Source of the DNA: Pacificoceanicola onchidii | Lineage (GTDB): Bacteria > Pseudomonadota > Alphaproteobacteria > Rhodobacterales > Rhodobacteraceae | Reading direction: 5' to 3' | NCBI RefSeq assembly: GCF_004804335.1 | Contig: NZ_SRXY01000004.1 | Location: forward strand, 124,001-188,000 | DNA: 64,000 nucleotides | Part shown: piece after piece, positions 42,173 through 50,518 of the stretch | How the letters are laid out: each line of letters begins with the position of its first letter | How positions within the stretch are numbered: the first letter of the stretch is position 1 | The notes under the pieces: model-generated | What the model was told of the DNA's origin: nothing | The model's input: only the letters and a program-made list of their open reading frames with translations | Databases searched by the model: none | Program-made: the position numbers and the translations under genes

Positions 42173-42189
42173 TTTTCATGAGATGAAAA
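42173..42189. promoter_or_regulatory. Inverted repeat TTTTCAT-GAG-ATGAAAA before the P1 peptidase gene
   Basis: Perfect 7-base arms and a 3-base loop lie 43 bases after the SDR stop and 61 bases before the P1 peptidase ATG. It may be an operator for the peptidase gene or a short hairpin ending the SDR transcript; the T tract is on the upstream side. Confidence 0.35.
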
Positions 42190-42250
42190 TGACGACGGCC
42201 ACGCCCTCGACAATCGTGGTGCGGTTGCACCCATTCAAGGAAACAGACCC

Positions 42251-43255
42251 ATGCGCCCCGGCCCCAAGAACCTGATCACCGACATCGCGGGCTTGCGCGT
42301 TGGCAATGCCGCGGATCTCGCGATCAAATCCGGCACCACCGTTCTGACCGCCGATCAGCCGTTTACCGCCTCGGTTTGCGTCATGGGCGGCGCGCCGGGG
42401 ACGCGGGAGACAGATCTGCTGGCCCCGGACAAAACCGCGCCGGGGGCCGATGCGCTTGTGCTGTCGGGGGGCAGTGCCTTTGGGTTGGCGGCGGCGCAGG
42501 GGGTCATGGACGAGTTGCACCGTACCGGGCGTGGCTTTCCGGTGTTGTCGGCGCGGGTGCCGATTGTGCCTGCCGCGATCCTGTTTGATCTCCTGAATGG
42601 CGGCGACAAAGACTGGGGCGAAAACCCCTATCCGGCGCTTGGGCGGGCGGCTTTGCAAAATGCCGACGAGACCTTTGAAATCGGCAGTCACGGCGCAGGC
42701 ACCGGCGCGCAGACTGCGCAGCATAAAGGCGGGCTTGGCTCGGCCAGCGTGGTTCTGGACGATGGCACGACGGTTGGCGCTCTGGTCGCCGTTAACCCGA
42801 TGGGCAGCGTGACAACGCCGTCGGGGCGGCATTTCTGGGCGGCACAAGCCGAGATGGACAGCGAGTTCGGAGGGCTTGGGCCTGATCCTGCGGTTGGGTT
42901 TCACCCTCTGCCGCCGAGCAGGAAGCTCGCCGCCATGGCCGCGCTTGGGAACACGACCATCGCGATTGTCGCCACGGACGCGGCGCTCGACAAGGCGCAG
43001 TGCCACCGCATGGCCACGGCGGCGCATGACGGCATGGCCCGCGCCATTCAGCCCAGCCACAGCCCGCTGGATGGCGATATTGTCTTTGCGGCGAGTACGG
43101 GAACGCGGGCGCTGGACGCGCCCGAGGTGCTGCTGCCGATGATGGGTCATGCGGCGAGCCTCTGCCTTGCGCGGGCGATTTCGCGCGCGGTCTGGGAAGC
43201 GACTCCGGCGGACGGGGATACCTTGCCGACTTTGAGGCAGGCGCTTTTAGCGTGA
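42251..43255 (+). CDS. P1 family peptidase (DmpA-like N-terminal nucleophile hydrolase)
   Basis: The 334-residue protein belongs to the DmpA/ornithine acetyltransferase fold that self-cleaves to make an N-terminal nucleophile. The N-terminal motif ITDIAGLRVGNA is typical, the cleavage/nucleophile stretch is KGGLGSASVVL, and the oxyanion/substrate region SGGSAFGLAAAQGVMDEL is present. Characterised members cleave D- or beta-amino-acid amides. It ends back to back with SseB (stops TGATCA) and could process an amide in the upstream importer pathway. Confidence 0.88.
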   Translation: MRPGPKNLITDIAGLRVGNAADLAIKSGTTVLTADQPFTASVCVMGGAPGTRETDLLAPDKTAPGADALVLSGGSAFGLAAAQGVMDELHRTGRGFPVLSARVPIVPAAILFDLLNGGDKDWGENPYPALGRAALQNADETFEIGSHGAGTGAQTAQHKGGLGSASVVLDDGTTVGALVAVNPMGSVTTPSGRHFWAAQAEMDSEFGGLGPDPAVGFHPLPPSRKLAAMAALGNTTIAIVATDAALDKAQCHRMATAAHDGMARAIQPSHSPLDGDIVFAASTGTRALDAPEVLLPMMGHAASLCLARAISRAVWEATPADGDTLPTLRQALLA

Positions 43256-44041
43256 TCAGCGCAGGATCGGCGGTTTTTCCGGATCGCTGCCGGGCGCGAT
43301 GCGCTCGACCTCTGCAGGCTGCTCCGGCTCCGGCAGATCAAAGCGCAGGGCGACCCCGGCGATTTGCGCGGCCAATGGATCGTTGTCCGGCAGGAACACA
43401 ACATCGAGCGCCCCGGCTTCGAGACCGGAGAAAACCAACGCTTCATTGATAGCCTGCGCCAGGGCGTTTTCGGCCCCCGGCACCGCGCCGGTGATCCCCA
43501 GCAGATGCCCGCGCGCGCCGCCCTCGTAGGTGACCTCTGCAAGATAGGCCTTTCGGGCAAGCCCGGCGGCGGTGGAGAGCTTGGCATCGAGGGCGGTCAG
43601 GAGCTTTTCCGGCAGGTTGCTCGGGGCGGCCACGGTTTGCGGGCGGGCTTCGTCTTCGGATGGGCCATGGTCGAGCGTTTCAACCAGCCAGCCCAGCGCC
43701 GTTTCCGGCAGCAGGATGGAGGAAGGCGCCTGTTCGAGGTTCAGCGCAACGCCAATGCCCTGCCCCACCAGCATCCGCGCCAAAACCCGGCCCGAAAGCG
43801 CCACGTAAGGCACGGCGCGGCCTGCAAACCCGGACAGACGGTCCTCAAGGTCAAATGCGAGAACAAAGCGGGCGTCCTGCACGTCGAAGATTTCCGGCGT
43901 GACGTTTTCGCCCTGCGGCTCTTCGGCCAGCATGACAAAAAGCTCCGCATCCGCGAGTCTCTCATAGAAGCGCAGGCGCGCGGCATCGTCATCCGGCGCG
44001 GCTTCCATCGCTGCGTGGGCGGTGTCAATCGGGGTTATCAT
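43256..44041 (-). CDS. SseB family protein
   Basis: The 261-residue protein has the SseB N-terminal domain fold: RFYERLADAELFVML and FVLAFDLEDRLSGFAG. The family includes Salmonella SseB and many uncharacterised proteins. No signal peptide or membrane segment is visible. The start lies 17 bases inside the 3' end of the upstream glycosylase-like gene. A general stress or housekeeping role is possible but not shown. Confidence 0.78.
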   Translation of the reverse strand: MITPIDTAHAAMEAAPDDDAARLRFYERLADAELFVMLAEEPQGENVTPEIFDVQDARFVLAFDLEDRLSGFAGRAVPYVALSGRVLARMLVGQGIGVALNLEQAPSSILLPETALGWLVETLDHGPSEDEARPQTVAAPSNLPEKLLTALDAKLSTAAGLARKAYLAEVTYEGGARGHLLGITGAVPGAENALAQAINEALVFSGLEAGALDVVFLPDNDPLAAQIAGVALRFDLPEPEQPAEVERIAPGSDPEKPPILR

Positions 44042-44621
44042 GGCGCATCACCTCTGCAACGCGGGCCCGCAGAACCGGCAAGAGCTCGGCCTCGAACCAG
44101 GGGTTTTTCTTCAGCCAAGCGGTATTGCGCCAGGACGGGTGGGGCAAGGGGATGATGTGCGGAAGATGGTCGCGCCATGCGGCGACAGTGGCCGTCACGG
44201 GGCCGGCCTTGGGCAAATGATACTTCTGCGCATAGCCACCCACGGCGAGGGTGAGCGCGATGTCTGGATAGGCCGCGAGCAGTTTGCTACGCCATGTCCG
44301 CGCGCAAATCGGCGGCGGCGGCAGGTCCGCGCCCTTCCGGTAGCCGGGAAAGCAGAAGGCCATGGGCAAAATGGCGACGCGGGCCTCATCGTAGAAGGCC
44401 GCGTTATCCAGACCGAGCCAATCGCGCAAACGGTCTCCCGAAGGGTCCGTGAAGGGCAGACCGCTTTCGTGCACACGCGCGCCCGGCGCCTGACCCGCGA
44501 TCAGGAGCCGCGCGCTGGGCAAGCCGCGAAACACCGGACGCGGAGCATGGCCGGTTTCGGTGGCGGCAAACCGGTCAGCGCAGAGCTGGCAGGCTCGGAT
44601 GTCGTCGGCAAGCGGCTGCAT
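44025..44621 (-). CDS. Uracil-DNA glycosylase family protein
   Basis: About 198 residues of the UDG superfamily. Near the N-terminus, IRACQLCADRF is a cysteine pair as in family 4/5. The motif A loop is LIAGQAPGARVHESGLPFTDPSGDRLRDWL, and the late motif is PLPHPSWRN. It differs from the first glycosylase in the window, which has lost the cysteines. Start: ATG at 44621 gives MQPLADDIRAC; a TTG 11 codons upstream is possible but has no ribosome site. It overlaps the SseB gene by 17 bases. Confidence 0.8.
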   Translation of the reverse strand: MQPLADDIRACQLCADRFAATETGHAPRPVFRGLPSARLLIAGQAPGARVHESGLPFTDPSGDRLRDWLGLDNAAFYDEARVAILPMAFCFPGYRKGADLPPPPICARTWRSKLLAAYPDIALTLAVGGYAQKYHLPKAGPVTATVAAWRDHLPHIIPLPHPSWRNTAWLKKNPWFEAELLPVLRARVAEVMRHDNPD

Positions 44622-44673
44622 ACACTGATCATAGCCCAGCCTGACGCAAGTCAAAACGGCCGGGCGTTCACGA

Positions 44674-46338
44674 TCAGCTGGTCACCTGCTCGCGCAGGAT
44701 CGAGGCGGTCAGGGAGACCATCAGGTAAGCCCCGGCAAAGATCAGGAAGGCGAGGATCGTGTTCTCGAACTTGCGCGGATAACTCGGGTCCTCGGAGGCG
44801 ACCGGTTCCACGGAGGTGGTCAGATACCGCGCCTGCGTGTCCGCATCCCGGCGCGCCTGTTCGAGCCGTTCGAGAGCGGTTTGAAGCATGAGATCGCGGG
44901 TCGCGAGATCAGCTTCGGCCAGTTGGATCTGGACCGCTTTTTCGGCCAGCGAGTCCTCGCCCGAGGTGGCAGAGGTCATCTGGGAATTCAACTCGACCAG
45001 GAGCGCCTCCAGACGCCGCACATCGCCTTGCGCGCCTTCAACCTTGGCGCGGTTGGGGCGGGCGTTGTCGAGCAAAGCCTGAAGCTGAAGCCGCTTTTCC
45101 TGCAATTGCAGCTCATAGGTGTTGATCTGGGTTCGCAGCGCGGCAATGCGGCCCTGCGGATCAAGGATGTTTCCATCCTGTTGCAAACGAACAAGTTTTT
45201 CCTGCGCTTCGCGCCGGGCGTTGTCGGCGTCGATTAGCCCCTCTTCGGCGTCCTTGACCGCGTTGGAGCGTTTGCGCAGCGAGAGGGCATCGACCCGGTC
45301 TTCGGCGTAACCGATCAGCGCGCGGCTGAATTCGGCGGCAGTTTCGGCGTCGGCGGCCATGATCTCCATGCGGATCACACCCTCCGTGGGATCGTAGCCG
45401 ATCTCGATGTTCTGCTTGTAGAGCTTGTAGGCCTCTTCGTTGGAGGGCGTGTCCGGCAACCGCTGAATCGGATCAATGAACTCTTGCGTGTAGTGCGCCT
45501 TGAACCCCACGTCCTGATCGAGCCGCAGCATGGCGTCCTTCGACGTCAGGTAACTTTGCACCGCGATGGCGTCCTGATTGGTGGCGAACTGGGTACCGGA
45601 GAAGAGCGAGCCGACCGCACCGCCGGAGTTTTCCGCCTTGAGGATGAGAAACTCCGACTTGGTCGAGTACATCGGCGTTGCGACGAAATAGAAATAATAG
45701 CCGGCGATCAACGTCGGCAGACCGACGAAGAAGGCAAGCCGCGTGAGCAAGAGCAGCATTTTCTTCCGGCGGCGACTGGAGAGATCCTTCTGGATCTGCA
45801 TGATCTCGGCCGCGCGGCGCTCTGCCGGGCTGACGGTTTCGGTGCTGGGAAGCTGGGGTTTCTTTTCAACGGCAACGGTTTGCGGGAGGTGCACCTTGGC
45901 CTCGGACCGCGCGGTTTGCGCGGCAGGATCGGCGGCAGGTTTGGCCTTGCCATCCGGCTCCGCCACCACAAGCTCAAGCGTGCTTGCCCGCTGGAACGGA
46001 TCAATGCCGCGCGCACGCAGCAGGCGCACCGCGTCGAAATCGGAGGTGGGCGCGAGGCCGTTCTTTTGCGCGACACGGCGCGCCATACGCAGCTGCCTGC
46101 CGGTCAACCCTTCGCGGCGGATCGCCTCGATGTCGGTCTCACCGGCAACCTGGGCTGCGCTGTCGACCCGACCGCTGCGGGCCGGGGGCTCTTTGGGTTT
46201 TGCTTCGGGGCGAGGCGCGGGATCAGGGCGCACCGCGCTCGCCTGCGGCGCGGCGTCCACAGGCTTGGCCGGAGCATCTGCCCCGGAAACCGGCTCCTTG
46301 CGGACGCGGAATTTCTTAGCCTTGGGTTTCGTAGTCAT
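44674..46338 (-). CDS. Capsule polysaccharide export inner-membrane protein KpsE-like (Wzz superfamily)
   Basis: The 554-residue protein has a Pro/Lys-rich cytoplasmic N-terminus of about 190 residues, a first membrane segment (LLLLTRLAFFVGLPTLIAGYY), a periplasmic Wzz/KpsE domain starting TPMYSTKSEFLILKAE, a long coiled coil, and a C-terminal membrane segment (NTILAFLIFAGAYLMVSL). It should connect an ABC capsule exporter to the periplasmic/outer-membrane channel. It overlaps the kpsT-like gene by 23 bases. No KpsM permease gene is adjacent. Confidence 0.85.
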   Translation of the reverse strand: MTTKPKAKKFRVRKEPVSGADAPAKPVDAAPQASAVRPDPAPRPEAKPKEPPARSGRVDSAAQVAGETDIEAIRREGLTGRQLRMARRVAQKNGLAPTSDFDAVRLLRARGIDPFQRASTLELVVAEPDGKAKPAADPAAQTARSEAKVHLPQTVAVEKKPQLPSTETVSPAERRAAEIMQIQKDLSSRRRKKMLLLLTRLAFFVGLPTLIAGYYFYFVATPMYSTKSEFLILKAENSGGAVGSLFSGTQFATNQDAIAVQSYLTSKDAMLRLDQDVGFKAHYTQEFIDPIQRLPDTPSNEEAYKLYKQNIEIGYDPTEGVIRMEIMAADAETAAEFSRALIGYAEDRVDALSLRKRSNAVKDAEEGLIDADNARREAQEKLVRLQQDGNILDPQGRIAALRTQINTYELQLQEKRLQLQALLDNARPNRAKVEGAQGDVRRLEALLVELNSQMTSATSGEDSLAEKAVQIQLAEADLATRDLMLQTALERLEQARRDADTQARYLTTSVEPVASEDPSYPRKFENTILAFLIFAGAYLMVSLTASILREQVTS

Positions 46339-46975
46339 AGAGCTGCTTCGCTTCTTCCAAGGTTTCGAACATATGCAAGCGCCCGTCCATCAGGACGGCG
46401 GCTTTGCGGGCGAATTTCTCAAGGATATTCGCCTGATGGCTGACAATGATGATTGTCGTGGTGCGCAGGCGTTCGGCCAGAACATCGCCCGCCTTGCGGT
46501 TGAACTCCACATCGGTGGAGTTCGGCATGCCTTCGTCGATCAGGTACATGTCGAAATCGAGAGCAAGCATCAAAGAGAAGGTGAACCGCGCACGCATGCC
46601 GGAGGAATAGGTGCCGATGGGCTGATCGAAATACTCCTCCAGACCGCAAAGCCAGCGGCAGAAGCTTTCGACATAGTCTGGATCAAGCCCGTAGAGCCGC
46701 GCGATGTAGCGGGCATTTTCCCGCGCGCTGATTTTCGAGATCACACCGCCCATATAACCCAGCGGGAAGGAAATTCGGCACCCGCGCCGAATCTCGCCCT
46801 CGTCCGGCTTTTCCAGACCGGCCATCATCTTGATCAGGGTGGTTTTTCCGGTGCCATTGGGCGCGAGAATGCCCAGAGATTCCCCCAGATCAACACGGAA
46901 AGACACCCGGTCAAGGATCACCTTGCGCTGGGTGCCGGTCCAGAAGGACTTGCTGACCGTATCGAATTCAAGCAT
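46316..46975 (-). CDS. Capsule polysaccharide ABC transporter ATP-binding protein KpsT-like
   Basis: The 219-residue NBD has Walker A APNGTGKT (residues 38-45; the first Gly is Ala), signature YSSGMRAR (ABC C-motif of the KpsT/Wzt type), Walker B FDMYLIDEG and the H-loop VSHQAN. It should energise export of capsular polysaccharide with a KpsM-like permease not found here. Start: ATG at 46975 gives MLEFDTVSKSF; no strong ribosome site. It precedes the kpsE-like gene on the minus strand. Confidence 0.85.
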   Translation of the reverse strand: MLEFDTVSKSFWTGTQRKVILDRVSFRVDLGESLGILAPNGTGKTTLIKMMAGLEKPDEGEIRRGCRISFPLGYMGGVISKISARENARYIARLYGLDPDYVESFCRWLCGLEEYFDQPIGTYSSGMRARFTFSLMLALDFDMYLIDEGMPNSTDVEFNRKAGDVLAERLRTTTIIIVSHQANILEKFARKAAVLMDGRLHMFETLEEAKQLYDYETQG

Positions 46976-47070
46976 TTGGGTTGCCCCGGGTTTTACCCAC
47001 ACACAATCCCCTATTGGGGTTTCGATTTAGCTACGGGTTAAATTTGTTCACATTATGGCCTTGTCGGGAA

Positions 47071-47107
47071 ACAAAAACAACGCGAGGCCAAGACTGAGCC
47101 CCGCGTT
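47071..47107 (-). terminator. Intrinsic terminator of the arsR-permease operon
   Basis: Arms AACGCG (47079-47084) and CGCGTT (47102-47107) with an inner GGC/GCC pair form a hairpin. On the minus strand it is followed by a T-rich run (complement of ACAAAAACAA). It lies 28 bases after the permease stop. Confidence 0.75.
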
Positions 47108-47135
47108 GTGAACAGTTTACCGTCTTTGGAGGCGG

Positions 47136-48161
47136 TTAAGCGTAGATCCCCCATGCGCTCCCGGCGATCAGAGCGCCCAACAGGGCAAAGCCAAGATAGG
47201 CGGCAAAGATACGCGGTTTGACCAGGGCCCAGACCGCGATGGCGGCCGGAATGCTGCTGACCCCACCTGCGAGGACAAAGCTCATGGCGGCACCGGGCGC
47301 CATCCCCTGCGACAGGAGGGCATCGACGAGGGGCACGGCCGCATAGCCATTGAGATAAGCCGGAGCGCCGACGAGAGCGCCGAGCAGGATCGGCAGGAAA
47401 CCGGAGCCACCAAGAACCGCCGCGATAAGCTCCGCCGGGATGTAATGCACCATGACGGCTTCGATCACATAGGCGAGCGTCAGCCATTTCAACAGGAAGA
47501 CCGCGTTGGTCAGGCCGGTTTCACGAAAGCTTTCGCGCCGCTCCGCCTCTTTCCAGAAGGCCCAGACAGGCGCACCTTGGAACGGTTTCTTGACACCGCA
47601 ACAGCCGCCAACCTGCGGCTTTTCGCGTAAGGGATCACGGAATACGGGGGTCGACGCAAAGAGCATCGTACCAAACCCGCCAAGCAGACCGAGGAAGACG
47701 GATGCAAAGGTTTTGGCAATGGCGAACTCGAACCCAAGCGTGCCTGCGGTGATGGCAAACATCGCCGGGTCCATCAGGGGCGAGGCCAGCCAGAACGCCA
47801 TGACGGCGCTCAAGGGCGCACCGACGGCCAAGAGCGCGGCAATAAAGGGAATTACCTCGCACGAGCAGAACGGTGACAGCCCGCCGAGAAGCGCGGCAAA
47901 CAGGATCATGCGGGTTTCGCGCCCTTCGAAGGCCCGCGCCAGCAGATGCTCTGCGCCCGTTGCCTTGAGATAGGCCACCGCCAGCACCGCAAAGACGATG
48001 AACGGCAGCGTGTTCCAGATCGCAGTGACGGCGAACTGGAATGTCGGCATGAATTGTGGCCAATCCAGCAGCGCGACCAAGGCGAGGATCACGAGGCTGG
48101 CGATCCATGCTTTCTCGACGCGCGGCCAGGAACGCGGAGGTTGGGATGAGGTTTCAGCCAT
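47136..48161 (-). CDS. Permease, ArsP/UPF0718 family
   Basis: The 341-residue polytopic protein belongs to the permease family (PF03773) that includes ArsP, an exporter of trivalent organoarsenicals. The cysteine motif SPFCSCEVIPFIAALL and a central GGCCGVKKP loop are suited to thiol-binding metalloids. Eight or more hydrophobic segments are visible. Start: ATG at 48161 with AAAAGGAGCCGG upstream, overlapping the ArsR stop by 8 bases. The pairing with an ArsR regulator supports a metalloid-related role; other substrates remain possible. Confidence 0.85.
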   Translation of the reverse strand: MAETSSQPPRSWPRVEKAWIASLVILALVALLDWPQFMPTFQFAVTAIWNTLPFIVFAVLAVAYLKATGAEHLLARAFEGRETRMILFAALLGGLSPFCSCEVIPFIAALLAVGAPLSAVMAFWLASPLMDPAMFAITAGTLGFEFAIAKTFASVFLGLLGGFGTMLFASTPVFRDPLREKPQVGGCCGVKKPFQGAPVWAFWKEAERRESFRETGLTNAVFLLKWLTLAYVIEAVMVHYIPAELIAAVLGGSGFLPILLGALVGAPAYLNGYAAVPLVDALLSQGMAPGAAMSFVLAGGVSSIPAAIAVWALVKPRIFAAYLGFALLGALIAGSAWGIYA

Positions 48162-48519
48162 TTTCCGGCTCCTTTTCGGATGCGCTATCATCGGCGCAGG
48201 TCACATCGGCGCAGCATTCCTTGAGCAGGTATTCGGACAACGCCTCTACCTCCGCATAAGCCGCCCCGGCACAGATGATGCTCCGGCCAGACCGCGCCTG
48301 GCTCACAAGCTCCGCGGCGGCGAGTATTTTCAGATGATGGGTCAGGGTGGACCCGGTGATGCCGCACCGCTCGCCCAAAGCCCCCATGCTCAGACCGTCG
48401 GGACCGGCCCGGACGAGCGTTTGCAGAACAAGAAGACGTTGCTCAGAGCCAAGCGCCGCGAATTTCGCGGCGGCCTGTTCAGGAGTGAGGGTGGTTGGGT
48501 TCAGATCATTCATTTTCAT
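48154..48519 (-). CDS. ArsR family transcriptional regulator
   Basis: The 121-residue winged-helix repressor has the helix-turn-helix GITGSTLTHHLKILAAAELVS (ArsR/SmtB type) with helix residues TGSTLTHHL. Sensor-like cysteines are C102, C103 and C108 at the C-terminus (ECCADVTC), as in As(III)-sensing ArsR of Acidithiobacillus type; C83 and C52 also occur. Start: ATG at 48519 or 48513 (MKMNDL); neither has a strong ribosome site. It precedes the permease and probably represses its own operon through the palindrome at 48520-48539. Confidence 0.85.
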   Translation of the reverse strand: MKMNDLNPTTLTPEQAAAKFAALGSEQRLLVLQTLVRAGPDGLSMGALGERCGITGSTLTHHLKILAAAELVSQARSGRSIICAGAAYAEVEALSEYLLKECCADVTCADDSASEKEPENG

Positions 48520-48539
48520 GATTCTAGAAATATCGAATC
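48520..48539. promoter_or_regulatory. Palindromic operator candidate for the ArsR regulator
   Basis: GATTC-N10-GAATC (20 bp, AT-rich centre) abuts the ArsR start codon. Its size, position and AT-rich core fit ArsR/SmtB operators and autoregulation. Confidence 0.5.
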
Positions 48540-48746
48540 GTCCGCGTTTTGCAAGCTTTATTTCGACACCCTTCGAAATGAATGCAGAACGCGCGTCCCT
48601 GCGCGCTGGTTTGAACTCTTCACGCACCTCAGCGGGATGGCGCGGGCCGCACTTTTCGCGGATCGGAGCTTGACTTGGAAAACTTGTGAGATTGCTGTCG
48701 GAATGTGGGTTGCACCTGCCTTGAAGCTTTTGCTAAAGGGGTCGAC

Positions 48747-48836
48747 GGAGAGGTGGCCGAGTGGTCGAAGGCGCACGCCTGGAAAGTGTGTAGGCGGGAA
48801 ACCGTCTCGAGGGTTCGAATCCCTTCCTCTCCGCCA
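48747..48836 (+). tRNA. tRNA-Ser (anticodon GGA)
   Basis: The 90-base sequence has acceptor stem GGAGAGG/CCTCTCC, a discriminator G and an encoded CCA. The anticodon loop CTGGAAA gives GGA, reading UCC/UCU serine codons. A long variable arm (AGGCGGGAAACCGTCT) is class II. The T arm is GGGTTCGAATCCC. It lies alone between the ArsR operon and the choline/betaine region. Confidence 0.97.
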
Positions 48837-49103
48837 CACATCTTTTATTTTGTTGGAAATTTCTGGCGATCAGCCGTTCTACCCGCCAAACAGCCCTCCT
48901 ATAAAATCGCGATTGATTGCGACCGATTGAAACTTAACGCTACTCGCGCGAATGTTCCTTCGGAGAAACGTCCCCCCTGGGCATCGAACAACTGACATTC
49001 TTGATGCCCATCAAACGGCAGAACAATTTGCATATGGCGAAAGTCTGCTTTAGCAGGCCGCACCGTAGCATCCCATATTACCGATAAATAGCCGGGTTGG
49101 GCG

Positions 49104-49466
49104 TCAACAGTCACCTTCAATATGTGAGGTTCGCGGTGTTGCCCTTGAGTTCGAGCCCATAGCGTATTCGGTTTTTGAACCTGCCGTTACAAAATACACA
49201 CAGCGGTTAAAGATCCAACATGCCACTGAAAAGCCACAGAAACTTGGCGGGAGATTAACGGGTTCCAGGTCCATACGATAGTAACCCCAGGAAGAGGGTA
49301 CGGTGGTATGAATGCGCCCGAAAACGTTAATGCCAAGCTTCAAGCCATCAGAAAGGTGGTACAAGTTCCAAACATCTTCGAAAACTTCGTCACCGAGATC
49401 TGGGTCAAAGTTGTATGGCAAATTCTCCGGGCTGAAATTGACCTCGATAACCTGATCTCCTCGCAT
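49104..49466 (-). CDS. Hypothetical protein, possibly a remnant
   Basis: A 120-residue frame of plausible composition (segments NLPYNFDPDLGDEVFEDVW and RIHTTVPSSWGYYRMDLEP) that matches no family I know. ATG at 49466 has AAGGGA upstream; the frame also runs to 49547, overlapping the LysR 3' end. Its G+C is lower than the core. It lies downstream of the LysR gene on the same strand. The 267 bases between this frame and the tRNA (48837-49103) show no gene. Confidence 0.4.
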   Translation of the reverse strand: MRGDQVIEVNFSPENLPYNFDPDLGDEVFEDVWNLYHLSDGLKLGINVFGRIHTTVPSSWGYYRMDLEPVNLPPSFCGFSVACWIFNRCVYFVTAGSKTEYAMGSNSRATPRTSHIEGDC

Positions 49467-49485
49467 GGTTCCCTTGAAGGGGTAG

Positions 49486-50397
49486 TCACCCGAATTGAGA
49501 GGTGATACTCGCCTGATCGCGGATCCAATCACAAAACGTGTTCGCATCCTGACGGCTCTTTGTGGCGTCTATGAGATAGAAGAAATCCCTCTCGATTTCT
49601 GGAAACCCCACCAACTTTATCAACGAACCATCTGACAGGTTCGGATCGACCAACGGGTTGCCAGCGAGGGCAATGCCCTGCCCCGCAATCGCCGCCTGAA
49701 GCATATTGATGTAAGTATTCAACACAACACCGCTGGATTCAGGTGGTGGAGTGACATCGCATTGCCGAAACCAGTTGGGCCAGCGCGCGCCGGGGCGGTA
49801 GATCCCTGATAGGTGTAAAAGGTTTTCCTCGAGCAGGTCTTCCGGGGAAGAGAGTCCCGTGCGCGGCCTGTAGTTCGGGCTGTAGACGGGGAAAACCCGT
49901 TCGCGCAGAAGAGGCGTTACCTTTTCCCACAAGGGAGGCGTTTTGGAATACCGTATTGCTACATCGATTCCTTCCGCTTCGAGATCGAGTTTGCGGTCGG
50001 ACACGACCAGATTCAGCTCGATTTCAGGATGTTGGTTGCTGAAGTCGACCAGGCGCGGCATCAGCCAATAGGTCGCAAACGCAGAGGTCGTGGTCACGGT
50101 CAGGCGCGTGTCGCCCGCCCGAACGGCTGCACTCTGCAAGGCCGCGGCGATCTGGTGCAATGCCGGAGAGACCTCGGCTTCCAGCGCACGCCCGACTTGA
50201 GTCAGCGTCACCTTGCGGTGATCCCGATAAAACAGTTTGGTGCCAAGCGTCTTTTCCAACTCGGCAATTTGGCGACTGACCGACACCCGCGTGACCCCCA
50301 GATCTTCGGCGGCTCTTGTAAAGTTGTTGTGTCGGCATGCCGCGTCGAACGTAATGAGATGTGGTAGCTTGGTAAGGGTTTTGCGTAAGTTTGCCAT
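49486..50397 (-). CDS. LysR family transcriptional regulator, probably of the proXVW-betC cluster
   Basis: The 303-residue protein has the LysR DNA-binding domain at the N-terminus (LITFDAACRHNNFTRAAEDLGVTRVSVSRQIAELE) and a type-2 periplasmic-binding-like effector domain. Start: ATG at 50397, giving MANLRKTLTKLPHL; the upstream open frame overlaps the proX leader. It is divergent from proX with 121 bases between starts, the usual layout for a LysR activator of the adjacent operon. Effector could be choline, choline-O-sulfate or glycine betaine. Confidence 0.88.
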   Translation of the reverse strand: MANLRKTLTKLPHLITFDAACRHNNFTRAAEDLGVTRVSVSRQIAELEKTLGTKLFYRDHRKVTLTQVGRALEAEVSPALHQIAAALQSAAVRAGDTRLTVTTTSAFATYWLMPRLVDFSNQHPEIELNLVVSDRKLDLEAEGIDVAIRYSKTPPLWEKVTPLLRERVFPVYSPNYRPRTGLSSPEDLLEENLLHLSGIYRPGARWPNWFRQCDVTPPPESSGVVLNTYINMLQAAIAGQGIALAGNPLVDPNLSDGSLIKLVGFPEIERDFFYLIDATKSRQDANTFCDWIRDQASITSQFG

Positions 50398-50518
50398 AAC
50401 ACTCTGATTAACACTTTGCACCGGATTTTGGAACTTCACAGCGCGTCTTTTCTGACGAACCATGAAGGCGAGGATCAGCTGCGGCCCCGACTTGGACCCG
50501 CAATCATGGGAGAATATC
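50397..50518. promoter_or_regulatory. Divergent promoter region, LysR / proX
   Basis: The 121-base space holds both promoters. A 7-base direct repeat TAACACT occurs at 50397-50403 and 50409-50415 (12-base period) beside the LysR start and could be part of a regulator site. GGGAG upstream of the proX ATG serves as its ribosome site. Confidence 0.4.
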
